NCBI GenBank assembly: GCA_036365455.1
Contig: JAWQUS010000027.1
Span: 13,070,501 to 13,134,500, forward strand
Direction: 5' to 3'
Source of the DNA: Macrosoma leucophasiata
Lineage: Eukaryota > Arthropoda > Insecta > Lepidoptera > Hedylidae
DNA length: 64,000 nucleotides
Below, in pieces: positions 1-10,770 of the stretch; position 1 is the first letter of the stretch, and each line of letters opens with the position of its first letter. The position numbers and the translations under genes are program-made. A model generated the notes under the pieces. It saw only the letters and a program-made list of their open reading frames with translations, searched no databases and was not told where the DNA came from.

Positions 1-121
1 GCTACGCCGTAGACTTATCCTTGTGTGTAGCGAATTACTAGGGCTAACACGCCTAATCGTGCAAATCTCTAATTTTTAATTAAGTTTTCTGAAAACTCGA
101 ATTATCTTATACGAAAAGAAT

Positions 122-395
122 GTGCCTCAGTAGTTAAGTGGCAGCAGGTCACTACTGTTATGGCGAGGTCTTAGATTCGATACAAAAGTCGTGAAGTCGT
201 GAGGTAAGCCCTAATGGGATTTCTCCGAAAGTTTTCCAGTGTCGCCCTCGAAGTGTAGTTGTGTCTGGAGATGTCAATATGATCGTCACCTATTGCAGGA
301 CAATATGTAACTGGCGAATCGCGGCTTTGCATGGATACGTGAATGCATTTATCTCTGCCTACCCCTTCGGAAAATTGAGGGTTACGTTAAATTTT
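122..395 (+). repeat. tRNA-derived SINE, diverged copy
   Basis: The left end resembles a tRNA gene: an A-box-like stretch (TAGTTAAGTGG, about 132-142) and a B-box-like stretch (TAGATTCGATA, about 172-182). The right end reads TGCCTACCCCTTCGG followed by GGGTTACG, which resembles the 3' tail of tRNA-headed SINEs common in moth genomes. It cannot be a working tRNA because the stems do not close. The class assignment rests on box motifs and tail recall, not on an alignment. Confidence 0.5.
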
Positions 396-682
396 CAAAA
401 ATATTGTTGTCCATTTTTCTTTAAAAAATAAAATATATTTCACAAGCATGTGTTAATGCGAAATAATATAAAACAATATTGTTGTGTTGAACGTTTGCTG
501 AGCTGTGATGTTTCCCCGTAATGTTATCATAAATACCAAAAATATCTGTATCATCGTGTGTTTCGTCCTTGACCCGCTATTCAAGCAACCAAATTAAAAT
601 GTTCTCAACAAACTACGTAAAGAATTTAAAATCTTGAAATTCCTCGTTTAATTTTGTTTTTTAACTCTGTATTGTAATTAAT
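396..682. other. AT-rich spacer, nothing recognised
   Basis: AT-rich sequence with short A and T runs. I see no reading frame, hairpin or repeat match. Confidence 0.5.
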
Positions 683-930
683 TTTACTGGTTGGAGACTT
701 CCAGTGTAGGAGCTCGAGGGCGTAGGCACCACCGCATTACCTAATCTATCTGCAGCCATATTATGGTAATGTTCAGCACTAGCGTGCTTCGGTTAGATGG
801 TAATATATGGCCCCGTAATAACTGTCACAGAGACAAAACAACTAAGTTCTCATGGGTGACAACGCATCTATTTAACCTCTAGCCTTTGTGTGGGGTGTCT
901 ATAGGCTGCAGTGTTTGCTACTTTCATTAG
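683..930 (+). repeat. SINE-like family A, diverged copy
   Basis: Same order of blocks as the better copies at 18116, 35304 and 59702: the head with GAGCTCG and GTAGGCACCACCGCATTACC, the middle with GTTCAGCACTA, and the tail with GGTGTCTATAGGCTGCAG. Many substitutions suggest an old copy. The family is about 285 bp, ends in an A-run in young copies and is the most numerous repeat in this window. Whether it is a true SINE or another non-autonomous element is not settled. Confidence 0.7.
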
Positions 931-1073
931 GAACATATGATACAAATGAATCAATGTTATATATTTTTAGATTTTACACCGCCTTCGTTTTATATTTCAT
1001 TTCTTAGGTTCTATTATTGAAGTAATTTCTTAGGTTTAATTACACTTGATAATGTAATTATATATATGTATCT

Positions 1074-1405
1074 TCACGCCAGGTCCCTAACGGGGTAGGC
1101 AGAGAGTGTAGAGCGCCAGACATCCCGGTTCTGACAAACCTCTCGTGCCTCGTCTACCTTCATCATTCTCTTCATACATGCATGCCGATTCCTAAGACTT
1201 TTGACCCCACCATCAGACAGAACTCGACCTATTTGGTCATGGTAGGTCAGCCTTGGTCTTCCTGGGCCTCTGCAACCATCCACATTCGCATTGTATATCT
1301 GTTTAGTCATTCGCTCATTCGACATTCTTTCTATATGCCCGAACCATCGGAGCATGCCTTTTTTCATTTTTACACCGATACTATCATTCACACAAAGTCT
1401 TAATG
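1074..1405 (-). pseudogene. LINE ORF2 C-terminal fragment with 3' end
   Basis: On the minus strand this encodes a peptide with the pattern LRWFGHIERM, then GRGPRPRL-like residues (GCRGPGRPRLTYHDQI), then RDVWRSTLSAYP. That pattern is typical of the extreme C-terminus of non-LTR retrotransposon reverse-transcriptase proteins. The element is 5'-truncated: no endonuclease or catalytic reverse-transcriptase motif is present. A second copy of the same 3' end lies at 59147-59352 on the same strand and ends at the same place, with a TATGTATG-type short tail. This fits target-primed insertion with 5' truncation. The exact clade cannot be told from this piece. Confidence 0.75.
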
Positions 1406-2307
1406 TAATTATAATAATAAAATATGAGATTTTGACGCGTATTGAGAAAATATAGCGTTCAAGGTCACGCATTTTAAGGCGTCAAGGCGATGTCTGTGAT
1501 TTATGCACCTATAAGTTACCTGACGATAATATATATCTCTGAAGTTTCGAAATACGAAATCATTACAAATGTCCCTAGCTCAACATCATTAAAAATAGGT
1601 GTGGTGTTTTCAAACCACATTTCATATCGCATCCATTCTTTATTCGCCATCAGAGGAGAAATAAAAAACGTGATATATAAACGCGAAACAGTTATAAATT
1701 TATAACGTCGTAGCTTTATCTAAAACAATGAAAGTTTCTTTGCTTTGTACAAAATCGACTTCAACTTGTGCCCAAGGCAATATTTTATTAATACGTAGTT
1801 TGTTATTCAACTAATGAATAAAATTCGTATCTCAAATCTCATTTTGTACAATATTAGTGTGCAAGTTCTTTTAGGAAAGTTTGTAATTTAATGTATTCAA
1901 TTGTTTTAAAACCAATGCATAGATTTGTGTGAATAAACATGATCTGAATAAGAATAATTTATGTTTATAAATTTTGGTTAAAACAAAACGTGTCTACTCA
2001 TCCTTATTGCACGATTACGATGTCGGAAAATTAAATAGTAGTGGTATAGATATGGATTTATAAATATATCTATATATCTCCATTTCTATGCGTTGCATAT
2101 AATGGATATCGGGCTTATTGACAATAATAGAGTACATTTAAAATTTTCAAGAGTACTAATTATAATTATTAATGGGACTAACAAACTCCTTTTTTTATAT
2201 AGAGATTCTTATTATTTTGCACATAAGACCGGGAGCATTATGGTTAGTTTCTAAAAGCGGACGCTAGGTGTATTTGTAATATTGAAATTCACATTACACG
2301 AAACATA
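1406..2307. other. AT-rich spacer, nothing recognised
   Basis: About 900 bp of AT-rich DNA. A 71-codon open frame at 1490-1705 has low-complexity composition and no motif I recognise. I do not call it a gene. Confidence 0.5.
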
Positions 2308-2880
2308 TCTTTACTTATAATAAATCTGTAGAAGTGTAAATTCTGTACATTGAAATATTGAAAATATAAATACCAGGGGATGTTATTAGATCGATACCGA
2401 ACACAAATATGTGATTAGCAAATATTTTGTCTGTCTATCTGTCTGTCTGTTTGTTCAAGCATCACACACAATATACCGGTCCGATTACGATGAAACTTAA
2501 TATAATTATACTTTAACCTTTGGCGCACAACACTGGGTACTTTTTATCCCGGAAAAATATCTGTTTGTCTGTGTGTTTGTGCACGCTAATTTCAGGAATG
2601 GCTTATCCGATTTAGAGTCTCACTAATAATATATTGTGGTAAGTTTTACTAAACATTTAGTGTTTGTTTCGTGTCAATCGGTTCAGAATTAAAAAAGGTT
2701 ATGATTATTTAAAGAATCATAATGCATATTTTTAACTATTCTGTACCTATCTTCTATCTTTTAGGGGGTTTTTTAACTAAAAGGTAAAAACGGACCCTGC
2801 GGATTACTAATTCTTCGCTGTCTGTCTGTCTGTCCGCCCACCGGTCTGTCTGTCACCAGGCTGTACCTATATCATAAATC
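2308..2880 (+). mobile_element. Non-autonomous Helitron, 5' part
   Basis: Starts with a TC after an A and runs through the same 5' block as the elements at 26907 and 31759: a CTGTAGAAGTGTAAATTC block, a (GTCT)n run near 2430, TTGGCGCACAACACTGGGTAC, and a second (GTCT)n run near 2820. The CTAG-type 3' end is missing. The match fades just before the minisatellite begins, so the array or its formation may have removed the rest. Confidence 0.75.
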
Positions 2881-4719
2881 ATCATCTCTAATCATTATCT
2901 TATGCATAGATCTATCTTTTATCTTTCATTCTCTATTAAAAGCACTAATTGACTGAAACTTTAAACTAATTATTATTATACAAAACTTCATAATAATTTT
3001 CGCGCTTCGACGTCGAACGTCCCGACGCCCAGGGTCCCGAAGCCCAGCGAACCGACGCCCAGCGTCCCGACGTCGAGCGTCTCGACGCCCAGCGCCCCGA
3101 CGCCCATGGTCCCGACGCCCAGCGACTCGACTCCCAGCGTCCCGACGCCCAGCGCCCCGACGCCCATGGTACCAACGCCCAGTGTCCCGACGCCCAGTGT
3201 CCCGACGCCCAGCGTCCCGACGCCCAGCGTCCCGACGCCCAGCGTCCCGACGCCCAGCGTCCCGACGCCCAGCGTCCCGACGCCCAGCGTCCCGACGCCC
3301 AGCGTCCCGACGCCCAGCGTCCTTACGCCCAGCGTCCCGACGCCCAGCGTCCCAACGCCCAGTGTCCCGAAGTCGAGCGTCCCGACGCCGAGCCTCCCGA
3401 CGACCAGCATCCCGACGCCCAGCGTTCTAACGCCCAGCGTCACGACGCCGAGCGTCCCGACGACCAGCGACCCGACGCCCAGCGTCCTAACGCCCAGCGT
3501 CCCGAAGTCGAGCGTCTCGACGCCCAGCGTCCCGACGCCCAGCGTCTCAACGTCGAACGTCTCGACGCCCAGCGTCCCGACGGCCAGCGTCTCGACGCCG
3601 AGCGTCCCGACGTCGAGCGTCTCGACGCCCAGCGTCCCGACGACCAGCGTCCCGACGCCCAGCGTCCCGACGCCCAGAGGCCTGACGCCCAGCGACCCGA
3701 CGCCCATCGTCCCGACGCCCAGCGTCCCGACGCCCAGCGTCCCGACGCCCAGCGTCTCGACGCTCAGCGTCCCGACGCCCAGCGTCTCGACGCCCAGCGT
3801 CCCGACGCCCAGCGTCTCGACGCCCAGCGTCTAGACGCCCAGCGTCCCGACGCCCAGCGTCTAGACGCCCAGCGTCCCAAAGTCGAGCATCTCGACGCCC
3901 AGCGTCCCGACGCCGAGCGTCCCGACGCCCAGCGTCCCGACGCCCAGCGACCCGACGACCAGCGTCCCGACGCCCAGCGTCCCGACGCCCAGCGTCCCGA
4001 CGCCGAGCGTCCCGACGCCGAGCGTCCCGACACTGAGCGTCCCGACGACCAGCGTCCCGACGCCCAGCGTCCCGACGCCCAGAGCCCTGACGCCCAGCGA
4101 CCCGACGTCGAGCGTCTCGACGCCCAGCGTCCTAACGCCCAGCGTCCCGAAGTCGAGCGTCTCGACGCCCAGCGTCCCGACGCCCAGCGTCTCGACTTCG
4201 AACGTCTCAACGCCCAGCGTCCCGACGGCCAGCGTCCCGACGCCCAGCGTGCTGACGCCCAGCGTTACGACGCCCAGCGTCCCAACGCCCAGCGTCCCGA
4301 CTCCCAGCGTCCCGACGCCCATCGTCCTAACGCCCAGCGTCCCGACGCCCAGCGTCCCGACGCCCAGCGTCCCGACGCCCAGCGTCCCGACGCCCAGCGT
4401 CCCGACGCCCAGCGTCCTAACGCCCAGCGTCCCTACGCCCAGCGTCCCTACGCCCAGCGTCTCGACGCCCAGCGTCCCGACGCCCAGTGTCCCGACACCC
4501 AGCGTCCCGACGCCCAGAGTCCCGACGCCCAGCGTCTCGACGCCCAGCGTCCCGACGCCCAGTGTCCCGACACCCAGCGTCCTGACGCCCAGAGTCCCGA
4601 CGCCCAGCGTCCCGACGCCCAGCGTCCCGACGTCGAGCGTCTCGACGCCGAGCTTCCCGACGCCGAGCGTCCCGACGCCGAGCGTCCCGACGCCGAGTGT
4701 CCCGACGACGAGCGTCCCG

Positions 4720-7700
4720 ATGACCAGCGTCCCGACGCCCAGCGTCCCGACGCCCAGCGTCCCGACGCCCAGCGTCCCGACGCCCAGCGTCCCGACGTCC
4801 AGCGTCCCGACGCCCAGCGTCCTAACGCCCAGCGTCCCTACGCCCAGCGTCTCGACGCTCAGCGTCCCGACGCCCAGTGTCCCGACACCCAGCGTCCCGA
4901 CGCCCAGAGTCCCGACGCCCAGCGTCCCGACACCCAGCGTCTCGACGTCGAACGTCTCGACGCCCAGCGTCCCGACGGCCCGCGTCCCGACGCCCAGCGT
5001 CCCGACGCTCAGCGTCCCGACGCCCAGCGTCCCGACGCCCAGCGTCCCGACGTCGAGCGTCTCGACGCCGAGCTTCCCGACGCCGAGCGTCCCGACGCCG
5101 AGCGTCGCGACGCCGAGCGTCCCGACGCCGAGCGTCCCGATGACCAGCGTCCCGACGCCCAGCGTCCCGACGCCCAGCGTCCCGACGCCCAGCGTCCCGA
5201 CGCCCAGCGTCCCGACGCCGAGCGTCAAGCGTCTCGGCGCCCAGCATCCCGACGCCCAGCGTCCCGACGCCGAGCGTCCCGACGCCCAGCATCCCGACGC
5301 CCAGCGTCCCGACGCCCAGCGTCCCGACGCCTAGGGTCCCGACGTCGAGCGTCTCGACGCCGAGCTTCCCGACGCCGAGCGTCCCGACGCCGAGCGTCCC
5401 GACGCCGAGCGTCCCGACGCCGAGCGTCCCGACGCCGAGCGTCCCGATGACCAGCGTCCCGACGCGCAGCGTCCCGACGCCCAGCGTCACGACGCCCAGC
5501 GTCCCGACGCCCAGCGTCCCGACGCCCAGCGTCCCGACGCCCAGCGTCCCGACGTCCAGCGTCCCGACGCCCAGCGTCCTAACGCCCAGCGTCCCTACGC
5601 CCAGCGTCTCGACGCCCAGCGTCCCGACGCCCAGTGTCCCGACACCCAGCGTCCCGACGCCCAGAGTCCCGACGCCCAGCGTCCCGACGCCGAGCGTCAA
5701 GCGTCCCGACGCCCAGCGTCCCGACGCCCAGCGTCCCGACGCCCAGCGTCCCGACGCCCAGCGTCCCGACGCCCAGCGTCCCGACGTCCAGCGTCCCGAC
5801 GCCCAGCGTCCTAACGCCCAGCGTCCCTACGCCCAGCGTCTCGACGCCCAGCGTCCCGACGCCCAGTGTCCCGACACCCAGCGTCCCGACGCCCAGAGTC
5901 CCGACGCCCAGCGTCCCGACGCCCAGCGTCTCGACGTCGAACGTCTCGACGCCCAGCGTCCCGACGGCCCGCGTCCCGACGCCCAGCGTCCCGACGCTCA
6001 GCGTCCCGACGCCCAGCGTCCCGACGCCCTGCGTCCCGACGTCGAGCGTCTCGACGCCGAGCTTCCCGACGCCGAGCGTCCCGACGCCGAGCGTCCCGAC
6101 GCCGAGCGTCCCGACGCCGAGCGTCCCGACGCCGAGCGTCCCGATGACCAGCGTCCCGACGCCCAGCGTCCCGACGCCCAGCGTCCCGACGCCCAGCGTC
6201 CTGACGCCCAGCGACCCGACGCCCAGCGTCCTAACGCCCAGCGTCCCGAAGTCGAGCGTCTCGACGCCCGGCGTCCCGACGCCCAGCGTCCCGACGTCGA
6301 GCGTCTCGACGCCGAGCTTCCCGACGCCGAGCGTCCCAACGCCGAGCGTCCCGACGCCGAGTGTCCCGACGCCGAGCGTCCCGATGACCAGCGTCCCGAC
6401 GCCCAGCGTCCCGACGCCCAGCGTCCCGACGCCCAGCGTCCCGACGCCCAGCGTCCCGACGTCCAGCGTCCCGACGCCCAGCGTCCTAACGCCCAGCGTC
6501 CCTACGCCCAGCGTCTCGACGCTCAGCGTCCCGACGCCCAGTGTCCCGACACCCAGCGTCCCGACGCCCAGAGTCCCGACGCCCAGCGTCCCGACACCCA
6601 GCGTCTCGACGTCGAACGTCTCGACGCCCAGCGTCCCGACGGCCCGCGTCCCGACGCCCAGCGTCCCGACGCTCAGCGTCCCGACGCCCAGCGTCCCGAC
6701 GCCCAGCGTCCCGACGTCGAGCGTCTCGACGCCGAGCTTCCCGACGCCGAGCGTCCCGACGCCGAGCGTCGCGACGCCGAGCGTCCCGACGCCGAGCGTC
6801 CCGATGACCAGCGTCCCGACGCCCAGCGTCCCGACGCCCAGCGTCCCGACGCCCAGCGTCCCGACGCCGAGCGTCAAGCGTCTCGGCGCCCAGCATCCCG
6901 ACGCCCAGCGTCCCGACGGCCAGCGTCCCGACGCCCAGCATCCCGACGCCCAGCGTCCCGACGCCCAGCGTCCCGACGCCTAGGGTCCCGACGTCGAGCG
7001 TCTCGACGCCGAGCTTCCCGACGCCGAGCGTCCCGACGCCGAGCGTCCCGACGCCGAGCGTCCCGACGCCGAGCGTCCCGATGACCAGCGTCCCGACGCG
7101 CAGCGTCCCGACGCCCAGCGTCACGACGCCCAGCGTCCCGACGCCCAGCGTCCCGACGCCCAGCGTCCCGACGCCCAGCGTCCCGACGTCCAGCGTCCCG
7201 ACGCCCAGCGTCCTAACGCCCAGCGTCCCTACGCCCAGCGTCTCGACGCCCAGCGTCCCGACGCCCAGTGTCCCGACACCCAGCGTCCCGACGCCCAGAG
7301 TCCCGACGCCCAGCGTCCCGACGCCCAGCGTCTCGACGTCGAACGTCTCGACGCCCAGCGTCCCGACGCCCAGCGTCCCGACGCCGAGCGTCAAGCGTCT
7401 TGGCGCCCAGCATCCCGACGCCCAGCGTCCCGACGCCCAGCATCCCGACGCCCAGCGTCCCGACGCCCAGCGTCCCGACGCCCAGGCTCCCGACGTCGAG
7501 CGTCTCGACGCCGAGCTTCCCGACGCCGAGCGTCCCGACGCCGAGCGTCCCGACGCCGAGCGTCCCGACGCCGAGCGTCCCGACGCCGAGCGTCCCGACG
7601 CCGAGCGTCCCGATGACCAGCGTCCCGACGCCCAGCGTCCCGACGCCCAGCGTCCCGACGCCCAGCGTCCCGACGCCCAGCGTCCCGACGCCCAGCGTCC

Positions 7701-8200
7701 CGACGTCCAGCGTCCCGACGCCCAGCGTCCTAACGCCCAGCGTCCCTACGCCCAGCGTCTCGACGCCCAGCGTCCCGACGCCCAGTGTCCCGACACCCAG
7801 CGTCCCGACGCCCAGAGTCCCGACGCCCAGCGTCCCGACGCCCAGCGTCTCGACGTCGAACGTCTCGACGCCCAGCGTCCCGACGGCCCGCGTCCCGACG
7901 CCCAGCGTCCCGACGCTCAGCGTCCCGACGCCCAGCGTCCCGACGCCCTGCGTCCCGACGTCGAGCGTCTCGACGCCGAGCTTCCCGACGCCGAGCGTCC
8001 CGACGCCGAGCGTCCCGACGCCGAGCGTCCCGACGCCGAGCGTCCCGACGCCGAGCGTCCCGACGCCGAGCGTCCCGATGACCAGCGTCCCGACGCCCAG
8101 CGTCCCGACGCCCAGCGTCCCGACGCCCAGCGTCCTGACGCCCAGCGACCCGACGCCCAGCGTCCTAACGCCCAGCGTCCCGAAGTCGAGCGTCTCGACG
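4720..8200. repeat. Higher-order blocks inside the minisatellite
   Basis: Marker units recur at long intervals. The block beginning with GATGACCAG followed by GACGCGCAG is at about 5447 and again at 7081 (1,634 bp apart). The block with GTGTCCCGACACCCAG plus CAGAGTCCCG recurs at 4877 and 6541 (1,664 bp), at 5634 and 7268 (1,634 bp), and at 5866 and 7785 (1,919 bp). Each of these intervals equals a multiple of 15 plus 14. That fits two passages through a 22-bp phase-shifting unit (GTCAAGCGTCTCGGCGCCCA). The pattern indicates duplication of whole multi-unit segments, not only slippage of single units. Confidence 0.85.
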
Positions 8201-8330
8201 CCCGGCGTCCCGACGCCCAGCGTCCCGACGTCCAGCGTCCCGACGCCCAGCGTCCCGACGCCCAGCGTTCCGACGCCCAGCGTTCCGACGCCCAGCGTCC
8301 CGTCGTCGAACGTCCCGAGGCCGAGCGTCA

Positions 8331-9314
8331 AGCGTCTCGGCGCCCAGCATCCCGACGCCCAGCGTCCCGACGCCCAGCATCCCGACGCCCAGCGTCCCGA
8401 CGCCCAGCATCCCGACGCCCAGCGTCCCGACGCCGAGCGTCCCGACGCCCAGCGTCCCGACGCCCAGCGTCCTGACGCCCAGCGACCCGACGCCCGGCGT
8501 CCCGACGCCCAGCGTCCCGACGTCCAGCGTCCCGACGCCCAGCGTCCCGACGCCCAGCGTCTCGACGCCCAGCGTCCCGACGCCCTTGGTTCCAACGACC
8601 AGCGTCTCGACGCCCAGCGTCTCGACGCCCAGCGTCCCGACGCCCAGCATCCCGACGCCCAGCGTCCCGACGACCAGCGTCCCGACGCCCAATATCCCGA
8701 CGCCCAGCGTCCCGACGCCCAGCGTCCTGACGCCCAGCGACCCGACGCCCAGCGTCCTAACGCCCAGCGTCCCGAAGTCGAGCGTCTCGACGCCCGGCGT
8801 CCCGACGCCCAGCGTCCCGACGTCCAGCGTCCCGACGCCCAGCGTCCCGACGCCCAGCGTTCCGACGCCCAGCGTTCCGACGCCCAGCGTCCCGTCGTCG
8901 AACGTCCCGAGGCCGAGCGTCAAGCGTCTCGGCGCCCAGCATCCCGACGCCCAGCGTCCCGACGCCCAGCATCCCGACGCCCAGCGTCCCGACGCCCAGC
9001 ATCCCGACGCCCAGCGTCCCTACGCCGAGCGTCCCGACGCCCAGCGTCCCGACGCCCAGCGTCCTGACGCCCAGCGACCCGACGCCCGGCGTCCCGACGC
9101 CCAGCGTCCCGACGTCCAGCGTCCCGACGCCCAGCGTCCCGACGCCCAGCGTCTCGACGCCCAGCGTCCCGACGCCCTTGGTTCCAACGCCCAGCGTCTC
9201 GACGCCCAGCGTCTCGACGCCCAGCGTCCCGACGCCCAGCATCCCGACGCCCAGCGTCCCGACGACCAGCGTCCCGACGCCCAATATCCCGACGCCCAGC
9301 GTCCCGACGCCCAG
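8331..9314. repeat. 592-bp higher-order repeat, one full and one cut copy
   Basis: The phase-shift unit starting AGCGTCTCGG at 8331 recurs at 8923. The rare units CTTGGTTCCAACG and CCAATATCCCG keep the same offsets in both copies (CCAATATCCC is 360 bp from the start in each). The second copy stops after 392 bp, where mariner sequence begins. The two copies differ at only a few positions, so the duplication is recent compared with the divergence among single units. Confidence 0.9.
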
Positions 9315-9741
9315 AAGAAGTTGAGAGAAAGCGGCCGGAATTGATCAACAGAAGGGGTGTGGTGTTTCATCATGATAACGCTAGACCTCACACATCTATA
9401 GCCAGTCAGCAAAAATTAAGAGAGTTTGGCTGGGAGGTGTTAATGCATCCGCCGTATAGTCCTGACCTTGCACCTTCAGATTTCCACCTGTTTCGGTCTC
9501 TACAGAATTCTTTATGCAATGTTAGGTTAACATCACCAGAGGACTGCCAAATCCACTTGTCGCGGTATTTTGATGAGAAGTCCCAAAATTTTTATAGCAA
9601 TGGGATCATGTTCCTACCTACAAGATGGCAAAAGGTTATCGAACAAAATGGTACATACATACTTTAGTTAAATTTAAATAACCTATATTAAAAAATGTTT
9701 TGAATTATCTTAAAAAATGCGAAGAAACTTTTTCCCCAACC
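9315..9741 (+). pseudogene. Mariner element, 3' half joined to the minisatellite
   Basis: Encodes the C-terminal part of a mariner-type (Tc1/mariner, DD34D) transposase, open from 9341 to 9667. It includes the second catalytic aspartate in VFHHDNARPHT and the third in PPYSPDLAPSDFHLF, and ends in WQKVIEQNGTYIL. It finishes with the terminal repeat ending CCCCAACC at 9741. The N-terminal DNA-binding region, the first aspartate and the 5' terminal repeat are absent. The sequence switches directly from minisatellite to mariner at AAGAAGTTGAG, which in the fuller copy lies at about 16564. Of the three copies this one has the least damaged C-terminus, but it cannot make an enzyme. Confidence 0.9.
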
Positions 9742-10027
9742 TTATAATATTATATATACGTAGAAGTTCACCAATCGTAAGTCAAATACATTTAATCATG
9801 TGTATGTAAACGTACTTCTTACAAATAACCACACGAAGTCGCAGCAATAATCATAAACTCGATTCTACGTGAATAGTTTTATGAAGCACCTTAAATTATT
9901 GTTTTCCAACTCACGGAAGACAACACATAAAATAAACAGAACTAGAATTATTCAATACTAGCTGTGCCTTATGCCCTGTGCTTATTATGTTTAAAAAGCC
10001 AAGTAAATATTACGTTTAGTGATCTCA
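9742..10027. other. AT-rich spacer, nothing recognised
   Basis: AT-rich sequence between the mariner end and a short Helitron. No motif seen. Confidence 0.5.
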
Positions 10028-10350
10028 TCTATAAAAATAAATAAAATTGGAGTGTCTGTTTGTAATATTAAAATAACCGCTTTTTATTGTATTAAATGTA
10101 TATGTGTCTATACACGGTTCATATACCAAAATAACATTTTTTACAATTTTTGTCTGTCTGTTTGTCTGTCTGTTTGTTCCGGCTAATCTCGGGAACGGCT
10201 GGACCCATTTCGACGGGACTTTCACTGTAATGTAAAAAGGAGTGACTTAGGCTACTTTTATACTAGTTTCGCCCACGACTTCGTCCGGGTAGATACTGCA
10301 CAATCATAAATTCTCACGCGGACGGAGTCGCGGGGACAGCTTATATACTA
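10028..10350 (+). mobile_element. Short non-autonomous Helitron, single-unit form
   Basis: Begins TCTATA, contains AAATAAATAAAATTGGAGTG, a (GTCT)n run, GGACCCATTTCGACGGGAC and one copy of the AGGAGTGACTTAGGCTAC unit. It ends with the palindromic tail CGCCCACGACTTCGTCC ... GGACGGAGTCGCGGGGACAG. The tail pairs as an imperfect stem, as Helitron 3' ends do. The final CTAG has decayed to CTTA. The longer relatives at 26907, 31759 and 45625 carry several copies of the internal unit. Confidence 0.75.
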
Positions 10351-10491
10351 TATCAATAACATAAGGAGTCGGAAGATTTAAATCAAAAGGTAATAAAGGT
10401 AAGAAAGGTCACTCACTCACTCATCATGAAATCTCAGAAATTTTAATTGCTAGGACTTTCAAATTTTGCACACAACAGTTTTAACAAAAAA

Positions 10492-10770
10492 GACGACCCA
10501 ATTGGTCCAGTGGCGTGTGACAACCGCTTGATCAAAGGGTCGCGGGATGTGTGTGTGTGTGTCTCTGCGTGTGTGCCGCCTTATTTGATACCAAACTTCG
10601 AGGTACTGTGAAAGATCCAGGAAATGGAAAAATCCCTATAGAACTACAGATACAGGCTTTTTACACCATTCTCTCTGATAGCTTTCCGACCCCAGGTAAT
10701 CGAACTCAGGTCCCAGCGTGGTAGTAGTGGACTGCTACCACTAGGCACAGAGTACACTTGAGGCAGTTAA
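10492..10770. repeat. Two tRNA-derived SINE pieces
   Basis: At 10492 the plus strand has the head of SINE-like family B (GACGACCCAATTGGTCCAG, then AAGGGTCGCGGGA), followed by a GT-rich run near 10547-10575. At 10690-10755 the minus strand has a second tRNA-like head with A box TGCCTAGTGGTAG and B box GAGTTCGATTACC. Neither folds into a complete tRNA. Confidence 0.6.

Larger units (their letters stand above)
3001..9314. repeat. 6.3 kb GC-rich minisatellite, 15-bp unit
   Basis: Roughly 420 tandem copies of a 15-bp unit with consensus CGTCCCGACGCCCAG. The plus strand is C-rich and each unit holds two to three CpGs, in sharp contrast to the AT-rich flanks. Each unit contains GACGC-CCA-GCGTC, a 5-bp stem with a 3-base loop. 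Variant units (GCCGAG, GTCGAG, TCTCGACG, GATGACCAG) are arranged in longer blocks that recur. The unit has no stop codon in any frame and a length divisible by three, so open frames of 80-600 codons occur on both strands, encoding repeats such as PTPSV, RRPAS, DAQRP and GVGTL. I read these as by-products. The left edge is degenerate; the right edge is sharp. Confidence 0.97.

Noticed and set aside
1182..1403. Plus-strand gene opposite the LINE fragment
   Set aside because: Shadow frame of the minus-strand LINE coding region.
2430..2460. Independent (GTCT)n microsatellites across the window
   Set aside because: Nearly all such runs sit at fixed positions inside Helitron or GGGTTCC-family copies, so they are parts of those elements and not separate loci.
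3106..9067. Long proline-, arginine- or glycine-rich proteins in the minisatellite
   Set aside because: All six frames are open because the unit has no stop codon and is 15 bases long. There are no unique flanking domains or start context, and frames end when variant units create stops.
3001..9314. CRISPR-like array
   Set aside because: Units are directly contiguous with no unique spacers, and the host context is eukaryotic.
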